Source of the DNA: Elephas maximus indicus
Lineage: Eukaryota; Chordata; Mammalia; Proboscidea; Elephantidae
Direction of reading: 5' to 3'
Assembly (NCBI RefSeq): GCF_024166365.1
Contig: NC_064823.1
Location: 17,478,924-17,542,923, forward strand
Length of the DNA stretch: 64,000 nt
Part shown: one piece after another, positions 1 to 10,504 of the stretch
Position numbering within the stretch: position 1 is the first letter of the stretch
How the letters are laid out: the number at the start of each line of letters is the position of its first letter
Notes under the pieces: model-generated
What the model saw: only the letters and a program-made list of their open reading frames with translations
The model's database searches: none
Told to the model about the DNA's origin: nothing
Translations under genes and position numbers: made by a program

Positions 1-392
1 TCTTCATTAAAGAAAATCCTTATTTGCCCATCACGTGGAAAGAATCTAAGAAGGAGCCAACATGCAGAGGGAAGTGAAGCTGAAACACAGAGGCAGAAGG
101 AGCTCTAATTACCTCTTTTGAACCTGGATCCAGCACTGCCTGAAATCCATACATCCTTAGGTTTCCCAGTTAAATGAGTCATTAAATCCCCTTTTTAGCT
201 GAAGTAGCTTTATTTGGGTTGTTGTCCCTTACAGCCAAAAGAGACCTAAATAATTCCATGGTCCAGCACTGGCTGGAAGGTAGCCAACTCATCTAATTTT
301 ATCACTGAAAATTCTGTATCTCCAGAAACTTCTTAGTCCCAGGCAAACTGGAATGGTTATAACGCTATCCATGGCAAAGCTGTGATTCAATT
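1..392. other. Intergenic sequence, possible old LTR remnant
   Basis: No gene is visible. The part around 60-255 loosely resembles the U5 end of an old LTR: a run like tttagctgaagtagctttat is followed by 'cttacagccaaaagagacct', an arrangement seen at the 3' ends of ancient mammalian LTRs. I cannot name the family. Confidence 0.3.
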
Positions 393-607
393 AAAAAAAA
401 AAAAAACTAAACCCCTGCCATAAACTCAATTCTGACCCATAGTGACCATATAGGACAGGGTAGAACTGCCCCATAAGGTTTCCGAGGCTGCAAATCTTTT
501 ACAGAAACAGACTGCCACATCTTTCTTCCATGGAGCTGCTGGTAGGTTTGAATCAGCAACCTTTCAGTTAGCAGCCAAGAGCTTAACCGCTGCACCACCA
601 AGGAAAC
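393..607 (-). mobile_element. AfroSINE-type SINE, long form, minus strand
   Basis: Read on the minus strand it begins with a tRNA-like head (ccttggtggtgcagcggtta), has the extra middle block containing 'gcagtctgtttctgt', and ends in the 'agtcgctatgggtca' type tail and a poly-A run. The middle block separates this long form from the commoner 160-bp form. Confidence 0.85.
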
Positions 608-704
608 GTCAACGTCAGTAACAATCATCAGCGCCTATGCCTTCCACCTCTCTGTATCTCTCAGTTCCATTTCCAAATCTCACTTTCATATTATATAAAA
701 AAAA

Positions 705-1396
705 ATGTATCACAGGAAACAATAAGTGTTGGCAAGGATATGGAGAAATTAGAACCCTCATCCATTGCTAGTATGGGATTATAAAATGGTACAGCCACTG
801 TGGAAAATAGTTTGGCGGCTTCTCAAAACGTTAACATAGAACTACCATATGATTCAACAATTTCACTCCTAGGTGTATACCCAAAAGAATTGAAAACAGA
901 GACTCACACAGAAACTTGTACCTTAGTGTTCATTGCAGCATTACTCACAGTAGCCAAAAGGTAGAAACAACAAAAGTGCCCACCAACAGATGAATGGATA
1001 AATAAAAAGTGGCATATACATACAATAAACTATTATTCAACCACAAAGATGAAGTTTTGACATATGCTGTGATATGGATGAACCTTGAAAACACTGCTTA
1101 GTGAAATAAGTCAGACATAAAAAAACAAACATCATATGATTCCACTTACATGAAACATCTAGAATAGGCAAATGCACAAAGACCAAATTTTATTAGTAGT
1201 TACGGGGTGGGGGGAATGAGGAGATAATGCTTAAGGGGTATGGAGTTTCTGATAAGATGGTGAAAAAAACTGAAAACAGTGGTGGTTATACAACATGGTG
1301 AACATAATTAATGTCACAGAATTGTACACATAAAAATGGTTGAAACAGCAAACGTTTTTGCATTATATATATTTCATTACAATAAAAAAAATTTTT
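705..1396 (+). mobile_element. Old L1 3' end (L1M type)
   Basis: This is the decayed end of L1 ORF2 plus its 3'UTR. It contains the landmarks 'ggcaaggatatggagaaatt', 'cccaccaacagatgaatgg' and 'gtgaaataagtcagacataa', and ends in 'ttgtacacataaaaatgg' and an A-rich tail. All frames are broken. Confidence 0.85.
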
Positions 1397-1745
1397 TTCA
1401 ATGGACTAGACCTTGGTTTCTAATGCTTTTCTCCAATAAAATGAACCAGGACTTCTTGGAGAATTGGCTGATTCTAGAGCTGGGGCAAAGTATCTTATAG
1501 GACCAGAAAGTAAGGAAGGGCTCAAAAAAACAAAACGATGAGGGCACATCAAAGAGGGACAAAAGCCAACCGAAAGAGCTTCCAGTGGCCAAAGCTAGAA
1601 CAATTTGTGCAACAAAATAAATAACACAGTACTGGACTATAGCCCAAAGTATAAAATAAATATCCATGAGTCCATACTGATTTAAATAAATGACTCTCCT
1701 TTACAGAAAAATTCCAAAAATTTTTAGGTAGCTACTCCCCCCTCA
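1397..1745 (+). repeat. Probable old L1-derived sequence
   Basis: AT-rich, with 'gagtccatactgatttaaat', a phrase typical of old L1M/HAL1 3' regions. It continues after the SINE at 1746-1915 to about 2225. Family assignment is weak. Confidence 0.35.
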
Positions 1746-1915
1746 GTAAACCCTGGTGGCACAGTGATGAAGTGTTACGGCTGCTAACCAAAAGATCAGC
1801 AGTTCAAATCCACTAGGCACTCCTTGGAAACTCTATAGGGCAGTTCTACTCTGTCCTGTAGGGTCGCTATGAGTTGGGATCGACTCAACAGCAACTGGTT
1901 TGGTTTTGGTTTTTT
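1746..1915 (+). mobile_element. AfroSINE-type SINE, short form
   Basis: It has the tRNA-like head with an A box (tggcacagtgatgaagtg), a B box (agttcaaatcc), the body 'ctccttggaaactctatagg', and the RTE-like tail 'gggtcgctatgagttggga' followed by a TTTGG-rich end. The flanks share a short ccccctc motif that may be the target duplication. Confidence 0.9.
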
Positions 1916-2225
1916 ATTCCCCCCTCCAGGAGGTGGAATGTAACTTCCTAGCCCCTTGGGACTAGGCTATGCATAGTGACTTGCTTCCGAAGAGTACAGT
2001 ATGAAAAGGGATGAAAAAAGTAACTTTACGGTAGAGAGAAACCAGACCACCTCGGCCAGTTGATCAGGTTTAAAAAAACAGTGATGAGTCATGTTGACAG
2101 TATGTAACCTTAATAGGACGTGATGAGAATGACACTTCACCTCTGCAGTCTTCCTCAAGAAATACATGACCTCTCTCTAGCCGTGAGAAAAACACTGAAA
2201 AAGCCCAAATGGAGGGAACATTCTG
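1916..2225 (+). repeat. Old L1/HAL1-like 3' region
   Basis: It contains 'aaccagaccacctcggcca' and 'catgttgacagtatgtaacc' motifs, similar to ancient L1 3'UTRs. Probably the continuation of 1397-1745. No coding potential is evident. Confidence 0.4.
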
Positions 2226-3939
2226 TTAAAAAAAAAAACCTGACAAGTACTTCTCAAAACTCTCAGCATTTCCCAATCCAAACACCAACAGCATTCTCTA
2301 ACGAGATGGAAAAATTAATCACTAACTTTGCATGGAAAGGAAAGAGGCCCAGGATAAGTAAAGCATTATTGAAGAAGAACAAAGTAGGAGGCCTTGCACT
2401 ACCTGACCTCAGAACCTACAATACAGCTACAGTAGTCAAAACAGCCTGATACTGCTACAACAACAGATACATTGACCAGTGGAACAGAATTGAGAACCCA
2501 GATGTAAATCCATCCACTAGAATGGTCACCTGATCATCAACAAAGGCCCCAAATCCATTAAATGGGGAAAAGACAGACTTCTCAACAAATGGTGTTGGCA
2601 AAGCTGGATGTCCATCTGTAAAAAACAGAAACAGGGCCCATACCGCACACCATACAAAAAGCTAATTCAAAATGGATCGAAGACCTAAATATAAAACCAA
2701 AAACTATAAAAATCATGGAAGAAAAAATAGGGTTGACGTTAGAGGCTCTAATACACGGCATAAGTAGGATACGAACCACAACTAACAATACACAAACACC
2801 AGACAATAAGCTAGATAACTGGGGTCTTCTAAAATAAAACATTAAGCTCATCAAAAGAGTAAAAAGAGATCCTACAGACTGGGAAAATTTTTTGGTTATG
2901 ACATATCCAACAAAGGCGTGATCTCTAAAATCTACAGGAAAATTCAACACCTCTACAATGAAAAGACAAATAATCCAATTAAAAAATGGGTAGAGGATAT
3001 GAACAGACACCTCCCCAGCGAAGACATTCAGGAGACTAACAGACACATGAGGATATGCTTGCGATCACTAGACATTAGAGAAATGCCAATCAAAACTACA
3101 ATGAGATATCATCTCACCCTGACGTAACTAGAATGAATTAAAAAAAACAGAAAATAACAAATGTTGAAGAGGCTGCAGGCAGATTGGAACCCTTATGCAC
3201 TGCTGGTGGGAATACAAAATGATACAACCATTTTGGAAAACAATATGAAATAGAAACATCATATGATTCAGCAATCCCACTCCTAGGAATATACCCTAGA
3301 GAAACAAGAACAGTCACACGAATAGACATATGCACGCCCATGTTCATTGCAGCATTATTCGCAATAGCAAAAAGATGAAAATAACCTAAGTGCCCATCAA
3401 CAGATGAATGGATAAACAAGCTATGGTATGTACACACAATGGAACAGTACACAAAAATAAAGAACAATGATGAATCTGCAAAACATCTCACAACATGGAT
3501 GAATCTGGAGGGCATTATGCTGAGTGAAATAAGTCAATCACAAAAGACCAAATACTGTATGAGGCCAGTATTATAAAAACTCATGAAAAGGTTTGTTTAC
3601 ACACAGAAAGAAACAATCTGATTGTTACAAAGGAGGGGAGGGGTGGGGAGAGTAAAACACTAACTAGACAGTAGATAAGTGGTAAATTTGGTGAAGCGTA
3701 AGACAGTACACGACACTGGGGAAGCCAACACAGCTTGACCAAGGCAAAGTCAGAGAAGATTCATAGACACATCCAAACTCCCATAGGGATCCAGTTGCTG
3801 GGCTGAGGACTGGGGACTGTGGTCTCAGGGGACATCTAGCTCAATTGGTGTAAAATAGTTTATAAGGAAAATGTTCTACATCCTACTTTGGTGAGTAGCA
3901 TTTGAGGTCTTAAAAGCTTGTGAGTGGCCATCTAAGATA
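2226..3939 (+). mobile_element. L1 ORF2 C-terminal part plus 3'UTR, inactive
   Basis: Peptide runs such as NKVGGLALPDLRTYN (2380-2425) and [11 protein letters not shown] (near 3095-3127) are L1 ORF2 C-terminal hallmarks. They fall in separate frames broken by stops and indels, so the reverse-transcriptase ORF is dead. The 5' part, including the endonuclease and most of the RT, is missing. From about 3590 the sequence is the afrotherian-type 3'UTR ('tggtgagtagcatttgaggt'). It stops abruptly where an LTR begins at about 3940. Confidence 0.9.
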
Positions 3940-4746
3940 TGCCTACTCGTTACAGGGCAAGGCTTCCCAGCTCAAGACTAAGCCCTGCCTAAGTTCTTAC
4001 CTTCTTCTGACCAAGAATGACCAGGAGAGGCTCAGAGGTTCCACACGAACAAAGGTTTATTAGGAACAGAGAGAGAAAGTAAAAGGCTCGGAGGGAGAGA
4101 AGGAGAGGGGTTTCCACCTACACTAGCCTCCAGTCTCTGTGAGCAAAGGATTTCTTAGGGCTTATAAAAGTTTTTAGGCAGGAAACAAGGCATTATCTTT
4201 ATTCATTAGGTGGGTGGAGATTTCCAGGAGAAGGGGAAGGATTATGAAAATCAAATGGGCACCCAGTTAGAATTCAAGATGGACTTCTTCGCAGAGTTTG
4301 CTGCAACCAAGATGGAGTCTGTCACAAAGGCTGTCGGAATGTGGGACAGGACTTATTCTGGGATGTTGTGCATGCGTGATGCCTCTGAATCTTGGTTCAC
4401 ACCCCAGCAAGGGGTCCCCGTTCATGTTCGTCTCATGAGGAAGGTCATTCATAGGCCACGTTGATCTTTACTGCGCATGCTCTCCACCTGGTGAGGCCTT
4501 GAAAAACAACTCAGGAGAATTATCGGTAATTTGTAGCTGGTCAAGCACACAGGGCCTTGAAATGTAATCCCTTATCTTGTCTAAGCACCTAGTTTGTTAA
4601 TTACAAGTAGTTCTGGGGTACCAGCAGTAAAAGTTTTATGGTGGTCTGCACTTAGGTCTAGATTTAATTACAGCTGGTTGAGCACACAGGGCCTTGAAAT
4701 GTAGCCCTTTTTTTAATTTAGCAAGCCTGATCTCTTCCCTGTCTCA
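3940..4746 (-). mobile_element. Solo LTR of an endogenous retrovirus, minus strand
   Basis: On the minus strand the block starts TGAGACAGGG (at 4746), has a TATA-like TTTATAAG near 4163, an AATAAA at 4056-4061 (TTTATT on +), and ends near a CA at 3940. The spacing of TATA to poly-A signal fits a retroviral U3-R-U5 layout. No internal viral sequence adjoins it. It interrupts the L1 3'UTR, which does not resume on the far side, so the boundary is not clean. Family not assigned. Confidence 0.6.
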
Positions 4747-4795
4747 ATTATATATATATATACACATATATATGTATATATACATATATATATAG
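4747..4795. repeat. AT-rich microsatellite
   Basis: Alternating TA with a few CA/TG steps, largely self-complementary. Confidence 0.9.
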
Positions 4796-4839
4796 CTTTG
4801 TATGTGTAATTTAATTAAAGAATCTCCCACAGGGAAAAA

Positions 4840-5094
4840 AAAGAAAACAACAAGTATTGGCAAGGATGTGGAGAAATTAGAACCCTCATCCATTTCTGGT
4901 AGAATTATAAAATAGTACAGCCTCTGCGAAAATAGTTTGGCAGCTTCTCAAAAAGGTAAACATAGAACTACCATATGATCCAACAAGTTCGCTCCTAGGT
5001 ATATACCCAGAAAAATTGAAACCAGGGACTCAACAGATATTTGCACACTAATATTCATTGCAACATTCATTATTCACAGTAGCCAAAAGGTAGA
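4840..5094 (+). mobile_element. Old L1 3' fragment (first piece)
   Basis: Contains 'ggcaaggatgtggagaaatt' and 'cattattcacagtagccaaa', matching the fragment at 705-1396. It is interrupted by SINE pieces and seems to continue at 5167-5260 and 5425-5605. Confidence 0.8.
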
Positions 5095-5166
5095 AATAAC
5101 AGTTTTACTCTGAAACAAGTGGAGTGGCCATGAATCAATACGACAACAACTGGTTTGGTTTTTGTT
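5095..5166 (+). mobile_element. 5'-truncated AfroSINE-type SINE
   Basis: Only the tail is present: 'ttttactctgaaacaagtgg' to 'cgacaacaactggtttgg' and a T-rich end. Confidence 0.7.
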
Positions 5167-5260
5167 TTTGTCTTTTTTAATCTTGGATGGGATCCTGGAA
5201 CAGAAAAAGGACATTGGAGCAAAGTTGGTGAAATCTGAATAAAGTATCAATTTAGTTAAT
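5167..5260 (+). mobile_element. Old L1 3'UTR fragment (middle piece)
   Basis: 'gatgggatcctggaacagaa' and 'aaaggacattggagcaaagt' are standard old-L1 3'UTR phrases. It sits between two SINE insertions. Confidence 0.7.
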
Positions 5261-5421
5261 AAAACCAAATCCGTTGCCGTTGAGTCAATTCCGACTAACA
5301 GTGACCCTAAAGGAAAGAGTAGAACTGCCCCATAGAGTTTCCAGGGAGCAGCTGGTGGATTCCAACTGCCAACCTTTTGACTAGCAGCCTGAGCTCTTAA
5401 CCAGTGAGCCACCAGGGTTCC
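5261..5421 (-). mobile_element. AfroSINE-type SINE, short form, minus strand
   Basis: Full length from the tail 'ccgttgagtcaattccgac' to the head 'gccaccagggttcc'. Confidence 0.9.
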
Positions 5422-5605
5422 AATTTAATTAATGGTAATATACTAATAATGTTAGTTTCTTCGTTGTAATGAATATACATGATAATTTAAAATGTAAACA
5501 GTAGGGGGAACTGGGCATATGGGAACTTTCCATGCTATCTTTGCAAATGTTGTAGAAATCTGAAACTACTCTAAAATAAAAGTTTTATTAAAATAATAAT
5601 AATGG
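5422..5605 (+). mobile_element. Old L1 3'UTR terminal piece
   Basis: Ends with 'gaaactactctaaaataaaa', a typical L1M 3' terminus and poly-A signal. With 4840-5094 and 5167-5260 it forms one L1 split by two SINEs. Confidence 0.75.
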
Positions 5606-6169
5606 ACCAGCTGATATCCTACAGGACAGCCCCTCTGTAATGAATGATGCCACTTCAGCCATTTCAAAAACTGAACATAAAAAAATGAACTTTAGGAAAG
5701 AAGGAACTTATGTATTTTTTACATTTTCTATATAAAGGAACAAGAGCCCAATGTCATCTGTCTGGACATCTTTTCCCAATATAATTGTAAGTTAGTTGTA
5801 CCATAAGATTTGATTGACCTACTTAGAATTTTGGTTCTTTCAATCATTCATTAATCTCACAAACTAAATTAATGTTTGTTCTTACATGTCTTGGCAGAAC
5901 AAATTAATACTATCTGAACAAATTAATAACCTCAGCTCCTAACTCCTGTGATTTGGCAGGTTATAATTTCAGTTTCTGAAACTCGTACACAGGGGAGCAT
6001 TTGGGTAGGAATATCATACACAGACTGAGCTATCCTTAATGAGTGTTAGAAGAAAGCCCTAGAGGGAGAGCAGACCTCATCATACTTTCTTGTGAAAGCA
6101 TTGAGAAGCTGGCCCAGTGGCCTAGTAAAAGACTTAGATGGCGACAGGCAACACAAATCCTCACTCTAA
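5606..6169. other. Unique intergenic sequence
   Basis: No gene, RNA or recognisable repeat seen. AT-rich with scattered stops in all frames. Confidence 0.5.
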
Positions 6170-6890
6170 GGAAGTAACTCATTCACTCAGCAACACTTTA
6201 ACACCTGAGCTAAGGATACAGCAATGACAGGCAATGAAGGGTTTCTATTCCTACTTCACAGGCAAAAGAGCAACATGTTGTTAAAGAGGAGATGTACAGA
6301 TGTGAAACCAAAAAATAACAAACCCACTGCCGTCAAGTCGATTCCGACTCATAGTGACCCCATAGGACAAAGTAGAACTGCCCAATAGAGTTCCCAAGGA
6401 GGGCCTGGCGGATTCAAACTGCCAACCTCTTGGTTGGCAGCTATAGCACTTAACCACTATGCCACCACGGTTTCCTACAGATGTTAAATAGATGAAATTG
6501 AAGAGTGCTTGAAATACGCAGTTGGGTATTCAACTAGCACACCAGAAGTGAGTAGTGGGGTAAATACCCAGCTCAGGAGCAAACCGTGATCATACGCCTC
6601 CCATTAATTCCTCTCGTAGGCTCCCAGAGGATACATAAATGATTAAGACACAGTCAGTGCCCTCAAGGCACTCGCTGTCTGGGGACTAGGATAGGGCAAG
6701 TGAATGGATAGTTACAAGCTCAAAGTAGAAGGTAACGTGCAGCCCAAGAAAAGTACAAAGTGCTCCCATGGCTCTTAGAGGAAGACATTAAATCTAGTGA
6801 AGGGTAGATAGCATTTTGAGACAGGCTTGAATTGTGGTACGAACTAGATGGGCTGGGATGGAGATACTACATGCCAAAGGACAGCTTCAG
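6170..6890 (-). repeat. Possible L2 remnant, interrupted by a SINE
   Basis: 'aaggatacagcaatgacag' and 'cagtgccctcaaggcactcg' resemble the minus-strand end of LINE-2. Strongly decayed, and split by the SINE at 6304-6475. Confidence 0.35.
6304..6475 (-). mobile_element. AfroSINE-type SINE, short form, with 9-bp target duplication
   Basis: Complete element flanked by tacagatgt at 6295-6303 and 6476-6484. The perfect duplication marks both boundaries and suggests a fairly young copy. Confidence 0.95.
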
Positions 6891-7079
6891 GAAAATCACT
6901 CAAGTCTTCCTGTCTATCCAGGATACATGTAAATAAGTCTTGGGAGATGTGGCTTTAAAAACACCATGATAGCTGCTAAATCTCAGGGTGGAAGTGGGAT
7001 GAGGTATGTGATATTTGCATGTGGCAAATGTATCTCCCATCAGATTACTTACTCGTTTTAAGGAGAAAAATATTAACTA

Positions 7080-7795
7080 CACAGTGGAGAAACCAGGCAG
7101 CAAGCTGATTAAATAATCAAAATTAACATGACCAACGAGGAGCAGATGGGCATCATGGACCCCCAGGTGCAATAGCCTCAGGAGGACACAACATCCCTTT
7201 TGTAGCTTTCTAGATATGATTATCTGAAGTTAATCATGTGGAAACATTATACAAACCCAACCGAGTAAAGTGCTATAAAAAAACTGACCCAATTCAAAAT
7301 GGTCAGTGTCATCAAAGACAAAGAAAGGTGAGCCACTCTTCCAGATTAGAAGAAACAAAAGAGACAAGAGAATTAAACATAATACATGATCTTGGGCTAC
7401 ATCCCATACTGTAGGGGGGAAATACTAAAAAGGAGTTTATTAGGACAACTTATTAACAAAATTTGAAAATAAATTCTAGATTAGTATCCTTGTTAAATTT
7501 TCTGAATGTAATACTGCACGGTGGTTATGTAAGAGAATATCCTTGTTTTTAGGAAAGACACACTGAAGTGTTAGGGGTAAAGGGGCATGATGTATGCCAC
7601 CTACTCACAAATGATTTTAAAAATTAATAATATGCATATATGGGCAAAGAGAGCATGAACGAGAACGCAAATGTGGTAAAATGTGAATATGAGTAAAAGG
7701 TATACAGAGTCGGGGGAGTTCTTGGTATTATCCTTGTAGTTCTTTGGTAGTTTGAATTATTTCAAAACAAAAACTATTTCTAAAGTAAAGATCCT
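7080..7795 (+). mobile_element. Old L1 3'UTR (L1ME/L1MC type)
   Basis: Contains 'ggttatgtaagagaatatcc', 'gacacactgaagtgttaggg' and 'gtaaaggggcatgatgtatg', which are the well-conserved 3'UTR phrases of middle-aged eutherian L1s, and ends in 'aattatttcaaaacaaaaac'. Confidence 0.85.
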
Positions 7796-7949
7796 AGAAA
7801 ATACTAAAATCAAAATTATTTTCATGGATAAAATTTTCATATCCAAGTTTTATTATGGTATAAATGTTTTTACATAACTGTAAATTACTATTTATATAGT
7901 ACTTGGAACTTTGAGGTCTTCCTTTTCACTTACTATTGTCTTATTTAAA

Positions 7950-8105
7950 TATTTTCATGTATCAACGTGGTCCACATAGCCATCATTTTAAATAACTATA
8001 TAGTTCTCTATCACTTAATCATTCTTCTAGTATTGAGGATTGCTGTTCTTTCCAGTTTTTTTTTTTTGCAATTGTAGTATTATTGCTATGTGTGTATATA
8101 TATAT
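7950..8105 (-). mobile_element. Old L1 fragment, minus strand
   Basis: 'tagttctctatcacttaatc' and 'ctttccagtttttttttttt' match the reverse strand of L1 ORF2 3' end. Followed by a short TATA-rich run at 8095-8118. Confidence 0.55.
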
Positions 8106-8210
8106 ATTTATATATAAATTACTCTATTTCCCTGGAGATATTTCTTAGGGGTTTTAGAACAATTCTTCAGACAAGGTGTAATAAAAAGAATGTACTCACT
8201 TTTAGAGATA

Positions 8211-8252
8211 TCCCTAGGTGGCGCAAACTGTTAATGTGCTCGTCTGCTAACC
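8211..8252 (+). mobile_element. 5' half of a type-C tRNA-headed SINE
   Basis: 'atccctaggtggcgcaaact' to 'gtctgctaacc' is the head of the second SINE family in the window. Its other half lies at 9085-9238. Between them an RTE has inserted, flanked by the duplicated gctaacc (8246-8252 and 9085-9091). Confidence 0.8.
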
Positions 8253-9084
8253 TCACAGCTGGACCAATAAGCAGCATCACGATAAACGGAAAAAAGATTC
8301 AAGTCGTCAAGGATTTCATTTTACTTGGATCCACAATCAACACCCATGGAAGCAGCAGTCAAGAAATCAGAGAACACATTGCATTGGGCAAACCTGTTCA
8401 AAAGATCTCTCTAAAGTGTTGAAAAGCGAAGATGTCACTTTGAGGACTAAGGTGGGCCTGACCCAAGCTATGGTGTTTACAATCACCTCATATGCATGTG
8501 AAAGCTGGACAATGAATAAGGAAGACTGAAGAATTGATCCCTTTGAATTGTGGTGTTGGCAAAGAATATTGAATATACGATGGGCTGCCAAAAGAACAAA
8601 CAAACCTGTCTTGGAAGAAGTACAGTCGAAATGCTCCGTAGAAGCAAGGATGTCAAGACTTCATCTCGCTTACTTTGGACATGTCATCAGGAGGGACCAG
8701 TTCCTGGAGAAGGACATCGTACTTGCTAAATTGTAGGGTCAGTGAAAAAGAGGAAGACCCTTAATAAGAAGGATTGACACAGTGGCTACAACGATGGGCT
8801 CAAGCATAACACCAATCATGGGGATGGCACAGGACCAGGCAGTGTTTTGTTCCGTTGTACATAGGGTCGCAATGACTCAAAACTGACTTGAGAACGCCTA
8901 ACGACAACAACGAAACCCTGGTGGCATAGTGGTTAAGTGCTATGGCTGCTAACCAAAGGGTCAGCAGTTTGAATCTGCCAGGCACTCCTTGGAAACTCTA
9001 CAGGGCAGTTCTACTCTGTCCTGTAGGGTCGCTATCAGTCAGAATCGACTAGACAGCACTGGGTTTTAACGACAGCAACAACAA
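8253..9084 (+). mobile_element. RTE (BovB-like) LINE 3' end, inactive
   Basis: Encodes the C-terminal end of the RTE reverse-transcriptase protein in broken frames. The stretch 8548-8733 reads WCWQRILNIRWAAKRTNKP and continues with LHLAYFGHVIRRDQFLEK. The element is 5'-truncated. It ends with 'catagggtcgcaatgactca' and a (aac)n tail, almost the same tail as the SINEs. A SINE (8912-9066) sits in its tail. The 7-bp duplication gctaacc on both sides shows it jumped into an older SINE. Confidence 0.9.
8912..9066 (+). mobile_element. AfroSINE-type SINE inserted in the RTE tail
   Basis: Complete short-form SINE. Flanks are taacgacaacaac (8899-8911) and taacgacagcaac (9067-9079), a 13-bp target duplication with one mismatch. 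Confidence 0.9.
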
Positions 9085-9238
9085 GCTAACCCAAAAGTTG
9101 GAGTTCAAGTATACCCAGAAGTGCCTACAAAGAAAGACCTGGCAATCTACATCTGAAAATTCAGTCATTGAAAATCCTATGGAGCATAGTTCTACTCTGA
9201 CACACAGGGGGTTGCCCTGACTTGGAAAAATCCCCACA
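9085..9238 (+). mobile_element. 3' part of the interrupted type-C SINE
   Basis: Continues from the B-box region 'aaaagttggagttcaag' through 'agacctggcaatctacatct' to 'tctgacacacagggggttgc'. It completes the head at 8211-8252. Confidence 0.8.
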
Positions 9239-9455
9239 TTGGTTCCCTGACGTGAACAGTGAGGTCTATTATAGTGGGAAAGACCCAGCAGCTCCACTAG
9301 AACTGCCTTTACCTAGAAAAATAGTAAACCAGAATCAAAACTCAGCAATTGTTTTTCTTTGACTCACATTTAGATAGTCATATAGTCGAAATTACATAGA
9401 TTAAAATCCATTCATGCTGGACAACGTTTTCCATACTTGTGAGCAGTGTCCAAAC

Positions 9456-9646
9456 CGAAAAACCCAGACCCACTGCCGTCAAGTCGATTCTGACTTAAAG
9501 TGACCCTATAGGACAGAGTAGAACTGCCCCATAGAGTTTCCAAAGCTGTAAATCTTTACAGAAGCAGGCTGCCACATCTTTCTCCCCAAAAGATGGACTT
9601 CTTGGTTAGTAGCCAAATGCTTTAACCAGTGCACTACCAGGGCTCT
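9456..9646 (-). mobile_element. AfroSINE-type SINE, long form, minus strand
   Basis: Same long form as at 393-607, with the extra middle block. Near-identical flanks (gagcagtgtcca and gagtggtgtcca) look like a decayed target duplication. Confidence 0.85.
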
Positions 9647-9692
9647 GAGTGGTGTCCAGTCTCTGAAATTACTCATCCGTACATTGGTGCCA

Positions 9693-9858
9693 CAGCCCTG
9701 GTGGCACAGTGGTTAAGCGTTCGGTTGTTAACCAAAAGGTCGGCAGTTCGAATTCACTAGCCACTCCTTGGAAACCCTATGGGGCAATGCTATTCTGGCC
9801 TGTAGGGATGCTATGAGTTGGAATCAGCTTGACAGCAATGGGTTTGGTTGGGGTTTGG
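9693..9858 (+). mobile_element. AfroSINE-type SINE retaining a GTT-like anticodon arm
   Basis: Complete element with a 12-bp duplication acattggtgcca / acattggtacca (9681-9692, 9859-9870). Its head reads 'gcgttcggttgttaaccaaa', closer to a tRNA-Asn anticodon arm than other copies here. Confidence 0.92.
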
Positions 9859-9884
9859 ACATTGGTACCATTGCCAGACAACAG

Positions 9885-9888
<4 letters not shown>

Positions 9889-9929
<41 letters not shown>
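9889..9929. repeat. (CA)n microsatellite
   Basis: About 20 uninterrupted CA units. Likely length-polymorphic. Confidence 0.98.
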
Positions 9930-9932
<3 letters not shown>

Positions 9933-10099
9933 ATTCACCAAGCCCAATGAGCAAACCAAACCAGGAAAGAGAGGGTGCACAAGGGGTTAAGCTGATTCAC
10001 CACCAACTCAGCTGGAAAGCTTTTCTTATTAAAACAAAGCATAATAGGTCAAACTCGCCCATGCTCAGACACACTGATTCTAGTCAATTTGTCTTATCC

Positions 10100-10504
10100 T
10101 TATAGAACTTCCAAGATTTTAATATAGAGACTGACTAGTTTAAAAAAAAAAAAAGGTATTTTGACTATAAATGTATCTGGGGAGCTTGAGCATAAAACGA
10201 CTAAGAATAATTTTGTGTGTGGTGATAATTATGTCAGGCTAAAGACCAATTCAAGTTAATGTTAGTAAACAAGGAAGAGCAATTACCAATTTCAGCAATT
10301 AGGAGCTGGTTTGTAAAGAATAAGAAGAGCATGGAACTTGGTGAATACCTTATTTCTGTTTTTAAGAAAGTATATCCACACATGCTAGGTGTGTCTCCCT
10401 TAAATGTCTCCCGTGGGAACTGTAAAATGTATGAATACATGTGGAATGCAAGCACTGAAGTTCTTACCGACACACGAATAAACAAGGGCAAAGGTTTCAA
10501 AAAT
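10100..10504. other. Unique intergenic sequence
   Basis: An A13 run at 10142-10154. An open stretch covers 10259-10600, but it has no recognisable domain, no splice context, and overlaps an L1 tail at its end. I do not call a gene. Confidence 0.5.

Noticed and set aside
2226-3130. L1 ORF2-like peptides as a possible active reverse transcriptase
   Set aside because: Only the C-terminal region is present, in several frames with stops, and without the endonuclease and catalytic RT parts.
4210-4464. 84-codon open frame
   Set aside because: It lies inside the solo LTR on the opposite strand and resembles no protein I know.
8211-8300. A SINE head fused to RTE as the birth of a new SINE
   Set aside because: The matching second half of the SINE and the gctaacc duplication show that RTE inserted into an existing SINE.
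9768-10105. Histidine/threonine-repeat peptides
   Set aside because: They are direct translations of the (CA)n microsatellite.
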